Part shown: in pieces, positions 54,661 through 64,000 of the stretch
How positions within the stretch are numbered: the first letter of the stretch is position 1
Layout of the letters: the number at the start of each line of letters is the position of its first letter
NCBI GenBank assembly: GCA_016932415.1
Contig: JAFGCX010000031.1
Coordinates: forward strand, 1-64,000
From: Candidatus Krumholzibacteriota bacterium
Lineage (GTDB): Bacteria > Krumholzibacteriota > Krumholzibacteriia > Krumholzibacteriales > Krumholzibacteriaceae
Direction: 5' to 3'
DNA length: 64,000 bases
The notes under the pieces: model-generated
Seen by the model: the letters and a program-made list of their open reading frames with translations, nothing else
Databases searched by the model: none
What the model was told of the DNA's origin: nothing
Program-made: the position numbers and the translations under genes

Positions 54661-56754
54661 GTGGAAACAGCCCAAAACAAAAAAATTCTCCTCGTAGGAA
54701 ATCCAAACGTAGGTAAAAGCGTAATATTCAATTATCTCACCGGAAGCTATACCGTTATATCGAACTATCCCGGAACGACAGTCGAGGTATCATCCGGGGC
54801 AATGAGACACAGGCACGACAGGGAAGTGATAGATACTCCCGGTGTCAACTCGCTTTTTCCCGCCAGCGAAGATGAAAAGGTCACCAGGGACATCCTTCTT
54901 CAGAACACCGATGCCACTGTCATCCAGGTGATAGACGCGAAAAACATATATCGTGGTCTTATCCTCACCACTCAGATCGCCGAAACAGGTTGCAGGATGA
55001 TAGTCGTCCTGAACATGATGGATGAGGCGAGACAGAGGGGGGTCGAGATCGATGTCGAACTTCTTTCATCGGTCCTCGGAGTCGATGTGATCGAGACGGT
55101 AGCTGTCGAAAAGCGCGGTCTTTCAAGGCTCGTGTCGGTCATCAATTCAGACAGCGCCGTAACGTGCGGGATCAGCGTCGAATATCCTCCTGTCATCGCC
55201 AGAGCGGTATCGGAAGCGAAAGAGCGCGTCAATGGCCTGGCTAAATACGATCTGTTCAGCCTGTTGACTCTGATCTCTGGCGACATCGATATCTTCGAGG
55301 ACGATCTGGAAGTGGACGGGAAAAAACTTGGTGGCATCACGGCGTTGATGAAACAGAAGGAAGAGGAGATGCCCGAGCCGGTCTCTTACCAGATAATCTC
55401 GGCGAGAAAAAAGGAAGTCGATAAGATCATCGATAAAGCGGTGATCAGAAAAGAGGCGGGGAGATCGGCAGGCGGCAGGGGATTCTTCAATTTTATACCG
55501 GCGCTTTCGATAGCCGGCGTATGGCTGGTCCTGATCCTGTTTTTCGGGAGAGCGAATCTCATGGATTGGGGCCTCTGTCCGACCCTTCCGGTCCTCTTTC
55601 TCATGGTGCTGGGCATTTCGATCGCCGGCGCCGAGCGGATGGACCGTTTCACCCTTCACCCGGTCACGGGGTATCTGATGCTCGCCGCCGTGATATTTCT
55701 TATCTACGAACTGGTCGGGGTCTTCGCGGCCGGCAGTCTGGTCGATTTCCTCGAAAACGGCCTTTTTCGCAGGTTTGTGATCCCCTTCGCGGCAAAGTAT
55801 TCAGGAGATGGTTTCATATCCGACCTTCTTGTCGGTGACTACGGCATCATCAGTATGGGGTTGACATATTCGATATCGATTGTTCTGCCGATAGTAGTCA
55901 TGTTCTTTCTCGTCTTCGGGATCCTCGAGGATACCGGGTATTTCCCCAGGCTGACGGTTCTGACTAACAATGGATTCAAGATCCTGGGTGTAAACGGAAA
56001 AGCGACCCTGCCGTTCGTTCTCGGATTCGGGTGCGTGACGATGGCTGTGCTTGCCAGCAGGATCCTTGAATCGAGAAAAGAAAGGATCATCGTCGTCACC
56101 CTTCTCGCCCTCGCTGTTCCATGTTCAGCGCAACTGGGCGTGATGCTGGCACTGATGTCGGCGATCTCGTTCAGAGCAGTCCTTATGATCAGCTTTATAG
56201 TCATCGCCGAACTTCTGGTCGCCGGGTTTATCCTCGGGCGCCTGCTCGCCGGAAAGACATCCGATTTCATAATCGAGCTTCCCCCGCTGCGAGTGCCGAG
56301 AGCGGCAAATATAATCCTTAAGACAGGGGCGAGGGCGAAGTGGTTTCTGAAAGAAGCTCTTCCATATTTCATACTTGCCACTTTGATCCTTTTCACCCTC
56401 GACAAGTCGGGCGGCATGAAGATCGTCTACTGGCTCGTCGAACCGGTGACGTCAAGATTTCTCGGGCTTCCGGTCGAGACGGCCGCGGTATTCATAGTCG
56501 GATTTTTCAGAAGGGATTACGGTGCGGCTGGATTGTACAGTCTCTGGCAGAGCGGCCAGCTGTCGGGAAACCAGATCGTCGTATCGCTTGTCGTGATGAG
56601 TCTCTTTCTTCCGTGCCTTGCGACATTGATAGTCACGGTGAAGGAACTGGGCGTGAAGGTGGCGTCGGCGATATTGCTGCTTGTAGCGACAGTCTCGATC
56701 CTCACGGGAGGTCTTCTGAACTACCTGCTGACACTTCTTCGAGTCAATTTCTGA
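54661..56754 (+). CDS. feoB: ferrous iron transporter FeoB
   Basis: A 697-residue inner-membrane Fe(II) transporter. The N-terminal G domain has G1 GNPNVGKS (13-20), G2-like NYPGTT, G3 DTPGVNS and G4 NMMD. The C-terminal half is polytopic with the two Gate-type cores: GFGCVTMAVLASR and PCSAQLGVM. The usual 'GCNVPAIMATR' and 'SCSARLPVY' motifs are degenerate, though both Cys are kept, as in the FeoB subgroup that pairs with DtxR-FeoA proteins. Start is GTG. The next gene converges at its stop with a two-base gap. Confidence 0.9.
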   Translation: METAQNKKILLVGNPNVGKSVIFNYLTGSYTVISNYPGTTVEVSSGAMRHRHDREVIDTPGVNSLFPASEDEKVTRDILLQNTDATVIQVIDAKNIYRGLILTTQIAETGCRMIVVLNMMDEARQRGVEIDVELLSSVLGVDVIETVAVEKRGLSRLVSVINSDSAVTCGISVEYPPVIARAVSEAKERVNGLAKYDLFSLLTLISGDIDIFEDDLEVDGKKLGGITALMKQKEEEMPEPVSYQIISARKKEVDKIIDKAVIRKEAGRSAGGRGFFNFIPALSIAGVWLVLILFFGRANLMDWGLCPTLPVLFLMVLGISIAGAERMDRFTLHPVTGYLMLAAVIFLIYELVGVFAAGSLVDFLENGLFRRFVIPFAAKYSGDGFISDLLVGDYGIISMGLTYSISIVLPIVVMFFLVFGILEDTGYFPRLTVLTNNGFKILGVNGKATLPFVLGFGCVTMAVLASRILESRKERIIVVTLLALAVPCSAQLGVMLALMSAISFRAVLMISFIVIAELLVAGFILGRLLAGKTSDFIIELPPLRVPRAANIILKTGARAKWFLKEALPYFILATLILFTLDKSGGMKIVYWLVEPVTSRFLGLPVETAAVFIVGFFRRDYGAAGLYSLWQSGQLSGNQIVVSLVVMSLFLPCLATLIVTVKELGVKVASAILLLVATVSILTGGLLNYLLTLLRVNF

Positions 56755-56756
56755 TC

Positions 56757-59468
56757 TTATTTGACGATCAGGACCGAGTTGAAACTTCCGAATCCGTCAG
56801 GTTCCTGGTTCTCGTTCGCAGGGTCTATGATCTTCAGTTTCTTGTCGATCAGGAATCGATATGTGTACCTGCCGCTGGGAAGGGTAAGGAGCGCCTGCCA
56901 AGTCCCGCGAGCGCTCTTTCTCATCGGGGCGGCATCGGCCGCCCAGTTGTTGAATTCGCCGATGACCGACACTTCGGTGGCATCGGGATAATTCAGGCTG
57001 AAAGTCACGCCGCGCGGCTGGTCGGTAACTTCTCCAGCGATCTGTCCGGTAGTATTTATTCGGTCCGAGGGTGGATCATCCGGCATGCTGTATGTCTTGT
57101 TGACGAGACCGGCAACCGGCAATCCTGATTCATCGACGATCGTCAGAAGGACCGGCGATGGCTGATCGGTCCAGAAAGAAGAGATAAGGAGCGAATTATG
57201 TCCTTTTCTCAGGACCGCGGTCCCGGAGTATGCCTGCCCGGTGCTGCTGGCGGATAATATCTCCGTCGAATTGATCCAGAACGAGACTGAATTCGGCGTA
57301 TCGATCGACCATTTTACTTTTTTCCCCGTTGTCAGCTCGACGGCTGTGTAAAGAAGCATCGCCCTTTCCGATCCCGAGCCGTAAAGACGATCGGGGAGAA
57401 CGGCCCCGCGCGAATCTATCGCCCCCGGAGCCACATTTCTCCACCTCAGGGTCCTGCCGTCGACAGACATATAAGTGCTGTATAGATCGTCCTGGAGCTG
57501 GACCGCTTCTTCAAGAGCCCATCTTCGGTTCTTTACCGGGCCGAGGTGCAGCCAGTCGAAGGGCCTGAGGAGTTTCTCTTCGAAGAGCGCGATTCTCTTT
57601 CCGTCAAGTATCACTGACAGGGAAAAGGGGTATACGCCTGGTGAAAGCCCGCCCGCGAGAGAAATTTCAAGAGGCAGCGTGGTGATCTCCCTGGAAGGAT
57701 CGATTATGAATCTTGCCGGGAGTTCCGGAGAACAGCTCATTTTTTCAAGGAATACTCCATCTACGATACCTTGCAGCCGCTGATCAGGCCTGTACCTGAC
57801 AGAGATGTTCACAGGTACCGGCCGGCCCTCCGATAACCTTCGGCCGGCGGGGAATTCAAGAGAGAGGTCGTACCCCGTAGTCAGCGTGACGCTTTCGACC
57901 ATGTGGATCTCGATCCTCTTCCCTTCATGCATAAAATCAAAAAACAGCGGAAGGGTCACGACTCCCGGTTCGGAAGAGGGTGGAAGCACAAGCATTCGTT
58001 CCCATCTGTTCCGGTCTTCCGGGGCTCCTGGGGCAACTGAGATCCCCTCATCGGCAAGCATCCACCTGTTTCCCGAAATCTGGATATATAGTCTTTTTAT
58101 TTCAAGGGGCGCCCGGGCGCTTCCGAGAGATATCCCGACCGGGACAGCCTCGCCGGTGCGCACAGCTTTTTCAGGGACGGTCACCGCCGCTTCGATACCG
58201 GTCGTTTCCATCATCATCGCCGAAAGGGCGGCCTTGGCCTCGAGCAGTTCCTCGATCGATTCGACTGATCCTTTCGCCACGATCTTCCTCGTCCTCGGGG
58301 AGAGGCGGTTCCACCTGGTCTCGTCGAGGATCTTCCAGAGTTTGTCTCCCGCGTTGAGTATCGATGAGACCTCACCCACGCTCATCAGCAATCTGTTGAC
58401 GATGGTGATCGACGATATATGATTTTCAAGATCGAGTTCGTTTTTTTCAAGGATTGACGACAGCGCCTCCACGTCGGAATAGAGAGCGGCGCGATATTTC
58501 TCATTAAGAAGCGATTCCCTTTTCAGTATCGATGTGAAATTGACGAGTGACGAAATAATGTCCGAACGGGGAAAAAGCGCGTTGCTCCTGCCGGGCCGGC
58601 TCCAGTATCCGGTCCACTCGTTATCGCCCCGCCGGGAGCCCGTCCCGCCCGTTTTGCTCTTCTGATCGTAAAGCTGAGCGAGCCGTTCGATCGGGAATTT
58701 GTCTATATTCGACAGAAGGCTGAAAACCACCGGTCGCATATCGGGATCATCCCACATCGCCCCATTGATCATTTCACCGCCCTGTCCCGATGCTGTCTTG
58801 TATATCGACCTGTCAGCGACGCTTATCCTCCTGCTCGGACCAAGCATCCTGTCGATCACCATCGGGAGAAGGAATTCCGGCGTAAAAAGGGTGAGATAGT
58901 GCCCTTTTTCCGAGACAGGAAAAAAGGCGTCCATCGAATGATCGAAGAATGTCCGTTCATTCTTCGCGGCAAGCTGTTTCGACCAGAGGTGAAGTTCCAG
59001 GGCTTCTTCATATTTTCCCGCTCCGGCAGCGATCATCGAAAGGGCGTGAAGCTCGATCGCGGCGAGACTGTTGACCGATGGCGAGAGAGCGATCTTTTCC
59101 GTGTCGGTGCGTGCCGGGCTGCCCTTGATAAAACCATGACGGGTGAGCGCGTCATCCTTGAAATTATCAAGGGTGATCCTGCTGATGACGGGATAAAAGC
59201 GTTCCATCATCGCCGCGTCCCCATTCATCACCAGAAACGATGTCATCGCTGTCAAAGGCGCTTTTGAAAGAGGGTGCAGAAGATGCGAGGGAGGCAGATC
59301 CGATGGTTTCCCTCCCGACTGAAGAAACCCGATTATCTGCTGTCTCATGATACTCTCTACCGACTGCGTATCATTACCGGAGGTCTCAGCGGCGAGGTTG
59401 GCCCGTGTTGTAGAAAATAGCATAACCACCAATAATATAATCAGATATGTCGATTTATCCGATCTCAT
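56757..59468 (-). CDS. large secreted protein with C-terminal glycogen-binding-like (AMPK-type CBM) domain
   Basis: A 903-residue protein with a signal peptide (hydrophobic 8-22, cleavage near AAE). Residues up to about 430 are mainly helical; about 430-700 are beta-rich; the last 90 residues form an early-set CBM48/AMPK1-like module: VTFSLNYPDATEVSVIGEFN, NWAADAAPM, GTWQALLTLPSGRYTYRFLI. Such modules bind alpha-glucans or act as protein docking domains. No catalytic motif is recognised. It is monocistronic and convergent with feoB. Substrate and role unknown; surface or periplasmic location is inferred from the signal. Confidence 0.78.
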   Translation of the reverse strand: MRSDKSTYLIILLVVMLFSTTRANLAAETSGNDTQSVESIMRQQIIGFLQSGGKPSDLPPSHLLHPLSKAPLTAMTSFLVMNGDAAMMERFYPVISRITLDNFKDDALTRHGFIKGSPARTDTEKIALSPSVNSLAAIELHALSMIAAGAGKYEEALELHLWSKQLAAKNERTFFDHSMDAFFPVSEKGHYLTLFTPEFLLPMVIDRMLGPSRRISVADRSIYKTASGQGGEMINGAMWDDPDMRPVVFSLLSNIDKFPIERLAQLYDQKSKTGGTGSRRGDNEWTGYWSRPGRSNALFPRSDIISSLVNFTSILKRESLLNEKYRAALYSDVEALSSILEKNELDLENHISSITIVNRLLMSVGEVSSILNAGDKLWKILDETRWNRLSPRTRKIVAKGSVESIEELLEAKAALSAMMMETTGIEAAVTVPEKAVRTGEAVPVGISLGSARAPLEIKRLYIQISGNRWMLADEGISVAPGAPEDRNRWERMLVLPPSSEPGVVTLPLFFDFMHEGKRIEIHMVESVTLTTGYDLSLEFPAGRRLSEGRPVPVNISVRYRPDQRLQGIVDGVFLEKMSCSPELPARFIIDPSREITTLPLEISLAGGLSPGVYPFSLSVILDGKRIALFEEKLLRPFDWLHLGPVKNRRWALEEAVQLQDDLYSTYMSVDGRTLRWRNVAPGAIDSRGAVLPDRLYGSGSERAMLLYTAVELTTGKKVKWSIDTPNSVSFWINSTEILSASSTGQAYSGTAVLRKGHNSLLISSFWTDQPSPVLLTIVDESGLPVAGLVNKTYSMPDDPPSDRINTTGQIAGEVTDQPRGVTFSLNYPDATEVSVIGEFNNWAADAAPMRKSARGTWQALLTLPSGRYTYRFLIDKKLKIIDPANENQEPDGFGSFNSVLIVK

Positions 59469-59524
59469 ACTTTTATATTCTCCTAACCTGCATATTTTTC
59501 AATCGTTCATCAGGTAATTTTATA

Positions 59525-59553
59525 TTGACAGCAACGTGTATGCCATCTTTAAT
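59525..59553 (+). promoter_or_regulatory. promoter of the enoyl-CoA hydratase gene
   Basis: TTGACA (59525-59530) and TTTAAT (59548-59553) with a 17-base spacer; exact -35 and five of six at the -10. Transcription would begin near 59560, just before the AAAGGAG ribosome-binding site. Confidence 0.6.
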
Positions 59554-59578
59554 GTCTCAGTCAAGAAAGGAGAATTTA

Positions 59579-60361
59579 ATGGGATATCAATGTATCACGG
59601 TAGAGAAGAAAGACTGGCTGGCGAGAGTCGCGATCAACAGGCCTGATAAGCTTAACGCCTTGAGTATAAAGACAGTTATGGAATTAACCGAGGCGTTCAC
59701 CGGGATAAGATCCGACGATTCGATATCGGTGGTGATCCTCGAGGGCGCAGGAGGAAAGGCTTTCGCCGCCGGAGCTGACCTCAACGAGCTTTCCAAGCAG
59801 GATATGCTCGACGGGAAGGAATATTCGGCAAGGGGCCACAGGCTTTGCAACCTGATAGAATTCCTTGAGAAACCGGTAATTGCGTCGATCTGCGGATTCG
59901 CGCTCGGAGGCGGATGTGAGATCGCGATGGCGTGCACGCTGAGGATCGCCTCGGAGAAAGCCCGCCTCGGCCAGCCGGAGATAAATCTCGGTACTATCCC
60001 GGGTTTCGGAGGGACGCAGAGGCTCGCGAGGCTGATCCCCCGGGGGATCGCGATGGAACTCGTGCTGACCGGAAGGGTTTTAAAAGCTGATGAAGCGCTA
60101 GCCCTGGGGCTGCTGAACAGGGTAGTCCCGGACGGGGAACTCGAAAGCGCCGTCCTTGAAATGGCTGATACCCTCGCCGCCAAGCCTCCATTCGCGCTGA
60201 GGGCTAATATGGAAGCTGTGTTGCACGGATCTGAAGTGTCGTTCGAGGAAGGGTGCAGGATAGAGACGAACCTCTTCGCGCTTACGTGCGGAACAGAGGA
60301 TATGAAGGAAGGTACTCTTGCCTTCCTCGAAAAGCGAAAAGCCGAATTTACCGGGCGATAG
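59579..60361 (+). CDS. enoyl-CoA hydratase (crotonase)
   Basis: A 260-residue crotonase that hydrates trans-2-enoyl-CoA to 3-hydroxyacyl-CoA. Catalytic Glu114 (GGGCEIAMA) and Glu134 (LGQPEINLG) have the same 20-residue spacing as the Glu pair of the rat mitochondrial enzyme. The oxyanion hole (GAGGKAFAAGADL) is intact. ATG 59579 follows AAAGGAG; longer open sequence upstream overlaps the promoter. With thiolase and Hbd it makes the central steps between acetoacetyl-CoA and crotonyl-CoA. No butyryl-CoA dehydrogenase is in the window. Confidence 0.94.
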   Translation: MGYQCITVEKKDWLARVAINRPDKLNALSIKTVMELTEAFTGIRSDDSISVVILEGAGGKAFAAGADLNELSKQDMLDGKEYSARGHRLCNLIEFLEKPVIASICGFALGGGCEIAMACTLRIASEKARLGQPEINLGTIPGFGGTQRLARLIPRGIAMELVLTGRVLKADEALALGLLNRVVPDGELESAVLEMADTLAAKPPFALRANMEAVLHGSEVSFEEGCRIETNLFALTCGTEDMKEGTLAFLEKRKAEFTGR

Positions 60362-60384
60362 ATCTCCTTGGGCTGGCAGGAGAT
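60362..60384 (+). terminator. weak hairpin after the crotonase gene
   Basis: ATCTCCT (60362-60368) pairs with AGGAGAT (60378-60384) around a nine-base loop directly after the crotonase stop. There is no clear T run, so termination is uncertain. Confidence 0.3.
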
Positions 60385-60400
60385 TTGCTGTAAAAAGATT

Positions 60401-60475
60401 GAATAATACGCTGTTACCTATTAGATTAACCGGTGACCGGCTGGGCTGTCGAATCGAATCGAATAAGACGCTGTT
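60401..60475 (+). repeat. 15-base direct repeat ahead of tRNA-Leu
   Basis: GAATAATACGCTGTT (60401-60415) recurs as GAATAAGACGCTGTT (60461-60475), one mismatch, exactly 60 bases apart. A short GAATC tandem lies before the second copy. Either could belong to the promoter region of the tRNA-tig transcript. Confidence 0.5.
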
Positions 60476-60510
60476 TTGAACCAGTTGGAAAAAAAGAAGA
60501 TAGGATATAG

Positions 60511-60596
<86 letters not shown>

Positions 60597-60649
60597 GGAG
60601 AAAAATTACCAGCCGGAGGAAAAACTGGCCGTTTCAGAGGAAAGGAATC

Positions 60650-61948
60650 ATGGCAGAGAATCTTGAAGATCTCGGTATCAGCGTAAATATCACCGAAGAG
60701 GATGATTGCAGGAAAATACTCAATATAGAGGTCCGATCGGATCTTTTCACCGGAGAGAAAGAGCGGATACTGAAGAATATGATGAAATCGATCGTTCTCC
60801 CGGGATTCCGCAAAGGAAAGGCTCCAAGAGACAGGGTAAAGACCCAGTTTGCCGGCGAGATCCATAACGAGGCGATGAAGGTCGTATTGCCTATGGCCTA
60901 CGAGCATGCTCTTTACAGCGAAAAGGTCCAGCCGATCGGAGAGCCGGTCTTCAGCGAGATAGTAGCCGAAGATGACAAGCCTCTTACTTTCAAGGTCGAA
61001 CTTGAGACGGCGCCCCGGATAGAACTGAAGCAGTACAGGGGGCTTGCTTCGAAGCCCGAAGAGGTCAGTGTCGAAGATAAGGAGATCGAGAATGTACTGA
61101 AGAATCTTCAGCAGCGCGAGGTCTCCTATAACACCGTCGACCATGAAGCGCGAAGCAACGATATGGTGACGATAGATTATGTCTCGATAGATGAACAGGG
61201 GGAACCTGAAAACGACAGGGGAATGAAGGATTATCCCGTTCAGCTGGGCGAGGGGCAGCTTTTCCCCGAATTCGAGAAGGCGATCCTTGGGAAAAAAGCC
61301 GGCGAAGAGGGCGAAGTGGCGATAGACTATCCCGATGACTACAAGCCTGAAAGGCTTGCGGGACTGAAAGTAAGTTTCCGGTTCACAGTCAAGGAAGTGA
61401 AGGAAAAGATCCTTCCGGAGATCGACGACCAGTTCGCCGCGAGGATAGACGAGAAGTTCAAGACTGTCGATGACCTGAGGAATGACATCAGGGAAAAGCT
61501 CCTCGATGAGAAAAGCCGGGAAGCAAGGCGCAAGGTCGAAGAAGAGGCGGTGGACAGGATACTGGAAAAAAACCCGTTCGATGTACCCGGAAGCATGATA
61601 GAGCGATTCAGGAGCGAACTCGAAAGCGAGGACGAAAGAAGAAGATCGATGAGCGGGATGCCTCCGGAGGAGGATGAAGAGAAGAAGAAAGAGATGACGG
61701 AATTCTTTGACCGGATGGCAAGAAGAAATATCAAGAGGTATTTCCTTCTCGGCCATATCGCCAACCTCGAGAAAGTCGAGATCTCTGCCGGAGATATGGA
61801 TAAAGAGATCGAAAGACTTGCCGAAGAAGGCGGTAGAGAGCTTGAAGAGGTCAGGAAGGTCATTGAGAAGGGAAGCGAGAATTATAATAATCTGCGCAGC
61901 CGCTTGCGTGAAAAGAGGATCTTCGAGATCCTGCTGGAGAAGGAATAA
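60650..61948 (+). CDS. tig: trigger factor
   Basis: Trigger factor is the ribosome-bound chaperone and peptidyl-prolyl isomerase that meets nascent chains. The 432-residue product has the ribosome-docking motif GFRKGKAPR, a central FKBP-type domain (about 150-245, [29 protein letters not shown]) and the C-terminal helical chaperone arms. ATG 60650 follows AGAGGAAAGGA. An open frame runs back through the tRNA gene but is not coding. It heads tig-clpP-clpX, a standard bacterial order. Confidence 0.96.
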   Translation: MAENLEDLGISVNITEEDDCRKILNIEVRSDLFTGEKERILKNMMKSIVLPGFRKGKAPRDRVKTQFAGEIHNEAMKVVLPMAYEHALYSEKVQPIGEPVFSEIVAEDDKPLTFKVELETAPRIELKQYRGLASKPEEVSVEDKEIENVLKNLQQREVSYNTVDHEARSNDMVTIDYVSIDEQGEPENDRGMKDYPVQLGEGQLFPEFEKAILGKKAGEEGEVAIDYPDDYKPERLAGLKVSFRFTVKEVKEKILPEIDDQFAARIDEKFKTVDDLRNDIREKLLDEKSREARRKVEEEAVDRILEKNPFDVPGSMIERFRSELESEDERRRSMSGMPPEEDEEKKKEMTEFFDRMARRNIKRYFLLGHIANLEKVEISAGDMDKEIERLAEEGGRELEEVRKVIEKGSENYNNLRSRLREKRIFEILLEKE

Positions 61949-61982
61949 AACCCTGGTTGAGAAATAGAGAAGGAGATCTGAA

Positions 61983-62600
61983 ATGGCCGATAAAGTAATA
62001 AAAAATATTCCAATCCCGTACGTGATCGAGACGAGGGGGAGGGAAGAACGCACTTACGACATATATTCCCGTCTTTTGAAAGACAGGATAATCTTTATCG
62101 GTACTCAGATCGAAGATAATATGGCGAACGCTGTAATAGCCCAGCTTCTTTTCCTTGAGGCGGAGGATCCGGAGAGGGATATCTTCATCTATATCAACAG
62201 TCCCGGTGGCGTTGTCTCCGCCGGACTGGCGATTTACGACACGATGCAGTATATTTCCTGTGATATCGCGACGATATGCATGGGACAGGCGGCAAGCATG
62301 GGAGCGGTCCTTCTCTGCGCGGGAAACAAGGGCAAGAGATCGATACTTCCGCACGCGAGGGTCATGATCCATCAGCCATCGGGCGGTTCCCAGGGACAGG
62401 CCAGCACGATCGAGATATACACGAAGGAGATAATCAAGCTCAAGGACAAGCTCAACGGCATAATCGCCCACCACACCGGACAATCTGTAAAGAAGGTTGC
62501 CAAGGACACGGACAGGGACTACTTCATGTCCGCCGAGGAAGCTCTTGAATATGGACTTATAGATAACGTGCTTATATCGAAAAGCGATAAAAAGCAGTAG
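61983..62600 (+). CDS. clpP: ATP-dependent Clp protease proteolytic subunit
   Basis: ClpP forms the two-ring barrel protease fed by ClpX. The catalytic triad is visible: Ser105 in GQAASMGA, His130 in MIHQPSGG and Asp179 in DTDRDY. INSPGG (oxyanion strand) is near residue 72. The 205-residue length includes a short N-terminal propeptide-like segment, [26 protein letters not shown] precedes the ATG. Substrates are delivered by the clpX product encoded next. Confidence 0.97.
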   Translation: MADKVIKNIPIPYVIETRGREERTYDIYSRLLKDRIIFIGTQIEDNMANAVIAQLLFLEAEDPERDIFIYINSPGGVVSAGLAIYDTMQYISCDIATICMGQAASMGAVLLCAGNKGKRSILPHARVMIHQPSGGSQGQASTIEIYTKEIIKLKDKLNGIIAHHTGQSVKKVAKDTDRDYFMSAEEALEYGLIDNVLISKSDKKQ

Positions 62601-62680
62601 AACTTTGTGAACGATTCTCCGCTATTGTTGTATAATATAAGTAGAGGAAGATCTATACAATAAGGAGTGTTGAAAGCCCT

Positions 62681-63931
62681 ATGAAAAAGAAGACACAATC
62701 TCCAAGAGCGATAAAATGTTCATTCTGCGGAAGGGGACAGGATGAAGTCGCCAAGCTTGTATCCGGTCCTTCCGTGTACATATGCAATGAATGTATAAGA
62801 TTGTGTAATGACATCCTCGAAGACGAGATGTCGGGGGCTGTCCTGTACGATGAGGAGCATTTTCCAAAACCGGTCGAAATAAAGGAGAATCTCGACAGTT
62901 ACGTCGTTGGCCAGGATGAGGCGAAGATCAGCCTTGCCGTCGCGGTCTATAATCACTACAAGAGGATCCGGCACGAAAGAGGGACGGATGATATAGAGCT
63001 CGAAAAGAGCAACATCCTTCTTGCCGGGCCGACAGGCGTCGGAAAGACCCTTCTCGCGCAGACGCTGGCGCGTTTCCTGAAGGTGCCTTTCGCGATCGCC
63101 GACGCGACGAGCCTTACCGAAGCGGGCTATGTCGGCGAGGACGTCGAGAATATCCTTGTCAGGCTTCTGCAGAAAACAGACTACAACCTTGCCGCGACCG
63201 AGAGAGGGATAATCTACATAGACGAGATCGACAAGATCGCGCGAAAGAGCGAAAATCCTTCGATAACGAGGGACGTCTCGGGAGAGGGTGTCCAGCAGGC
63301 GCTGCTGAAGATCCTCGAGGGGACTGTCGCCAATGTCCCGCCGCAGGGAGGGCGCAAGCATCCGCAGCAGAAATTCATCGAAGTCGACACGAGAAATATC
63401 CTTTTCATATGCGGAGGAGCGTTCCAGGGACTAGAAGAGATCATCGAGCGCAGGATCGGGCGGAAGGTCGTCGGATTCGAGACAGACCGGGGACAGGGAT
63501 ATCGCAAGGAGATCAACGAGATCATGCAGCATATCCAGCCGGAGGACCTCGTTAAATACGGGTTGATCCCCGAGCTGGTCGGCAGGCTGCCGATAGTAGC
63601 GACGCTTCAGGACCTCGATCAGCAGGCGCTGATCGATATAATGATAAAACCGAAGAGCTCATTGCTTAAGCAGTACAAGAAGCTGTTCTCGATGGAGGAT
63701 GTGGAACTCGAGTTCACGCCCGGTGCTCTTAAGGCGATAGCGGACCTTGCCGTGCGAAGGAAGACAGGCGCGAGAGGATTGAGAGCGATCCTCGAAGACA
63801 CGATGCTTCATATCATGTATGATGTTCCTTCTCGTCCGAATGTGCAGAAAATCCTTATCACCGAGGAAACAATCGTTGACAAGAGAGAACCGGAACTGTT
63901 TCTTGAGAAAGAAAACAAGAAGAGAGCCTGA
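62681..63931 (+). CDS. clpX: ATP-dependent Clp protease ATP-binding subunit ClpX
   Basis: ClpX is the AAA+ unfoldase partner of ClpP. The N-terminal zinc-binding domain has Cys13, 16, 35 and 38 (CSFC ... CNEC). Walker A GPTGVGKT is at 116-123, Walker [12 protein letters not shown] follows, and [14 protein letters not shown] is near the sensor-2 region. The 416-residue length is normal. AAGGAG precedes the ATG. The 80-base gap after clpP contains a TATAAT at 62631-62636 without a well-placed -35, so an internal promoter is possible but unproven. Confidence 0.97.
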   Translation: MKKKTQSPRAIKCSFCGRGQDEVAKLVSGPSVYICNECIRLCNDILEDEMSGAVLYDEEHFPKPVEIKENLDSYVVGQDEAKISLAVAVYNHYKRIRHERGTDDIELEKSNILLAGPTGVGKTLLAQTLARFLKVPFAIADATSLTEAGYVGEDVENILVRLLQKTDYNLAATERGIIYIDEIDKIARKSENPSITRDVSGEGVQQALLKILEGTVANVPPQGGRKHPQQKFIEVDTRNILFICGGAFQGLEEIIERRIGRKVVGFETDRGQGYRKEINEIMQHIQPEDLVKYGLIPELVGRLPIVATLQDLDQQALIDIMIKPKSSLLKQYKKLFSMEDVELEFTPGALKAIADLAVRRKTGARGLRAILEDTMLHIMYDVPSRPNVQKILITEETIVDKREPELFLEKENKKRA

Positions 63932-63978
63932 GCCCAGGTCTCCAGGAAGCAGATAACAAATACAGATATTGGAGCATC

Positions 63979-64000
63979 ATGAGTAAGAATGAAAACAGTA
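63979..64000 (+). CDS. start of a downstream gene, possibly lon protease (partial)
   Basis: An ATG at 63979 follows GGAG (63971-63974) by four bases and the frame MSKNENS stays open to the window end. In many bacteria lon follows clpX, which is the only basis for the guess. Seven codons cannot identify the protein. Confidence 0.4.

Noticed and set aside
62605-62636. Promoter between clpP and clpX
   Set aside because: TATAAT at 62631 is good but the nearest -35-like TTGTGA is 20 bases away; left as a remark.

Overview
The window reads as chromosomal DNA of a Gram-negative (diderm) bacterium outside the classical model phyla. The diderm call rests on an Omp85 assembly protein, a TamB-type AsmA protein, RseP, several lipoproteins with clear lipoboxes and a beta-barrel outer-membrane protein. 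A metalloprotease with a C-terminal 'PNPF' secretion-type domain, lamin-tail and WD40 surface proteins, GatCAB and a two-CW histidine kinase together suggest the FCB side of the tree (Krumholzibacteriota, Eisenbacteria or Latescibacteria-like lineages). That placement is inference; no rRNA lies in the window. Genes are dense, intergenic gaps are all below about 210 bases, and TTG and GTG starts are common. I see no IS element, prophage or CRISPR array.

Region by region. 1-4.5 kb: recJ-dtd-maf-yjbQ-mtnA, a tightly coupled housekeeping operon. 4.6-12.7 kb: the conserved translation and envelope block rplM-rpsI-rpsB-tsf, then pyrH-frr-uppS-cdsA-dxr-rseP, with a promoter and a hairpin terminator between tsf and pyrH. 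12.7-22.3 kb: outer-membrane biogenesis, namely an antisense lipoprotein, an Omp85 protein with three POTRA domains, TamB, and a large protein that joins a zinc peptidase, a TolB-type propeller and an Omp85-like barrel. 22.4-30.4 kb: pcrA, then a minus-strand group (DUF2207, LemA, TolB-like lipoprotein, GT39 glycosyltransferase). 30.6-33.8 kb: gatCAB. 33.8-38 kb: ECF sigma and anti-sigma, a divergent small membrane protein, a WD40 lipoprotein and a lamin-tail protein. 38-39.9 kb: a two-CW/GAF histidine kinase.

39.9-49.5 kb is a metabolic island of acyl-CoA and B12 enzymes. A plus-strand operon (cobO, meaB, mutase large subunit, B12-binding small subunit, thiolase, 3-hydroxyacyl-CoA dehydrogenase) converges on a minus-strand operon (acyl-CoA carboxylase beta, second mutase large subunit, methylmalonyl-CoA epimerase). 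Active-site positions indicate the two mutases differ: the plus-strand enzyme carries Phe/Gln as in isobutyryl-CoA mutase, the minus-strand one Tyr/Arg as in methylmalonyl-CoA mutase. A crotonase at 59.6 kb completes the set for short-chain acyl-CoA interconversion.

49.7-59.5 kb: a lipoprotein and M6 metalloprotease pair, a small barrel protein divergent from a DtxR-FeoA/FeoB iron operon, and a large secreted protein ending in a glycogen-binding-like domain. 59.6-64 kb: crotonase, tRNA-Leu(UAG), then the proteostasis block tig-clpP-clpX and the first codons of a further gene, probably lon.

The best candidates for new biology are the peptidase-propeller-barrel fusion, the split ICM/MCM pair, the TGAAAC/GTC promoters flanking the ECF sigma gene, and the iron-operon intergenic region.
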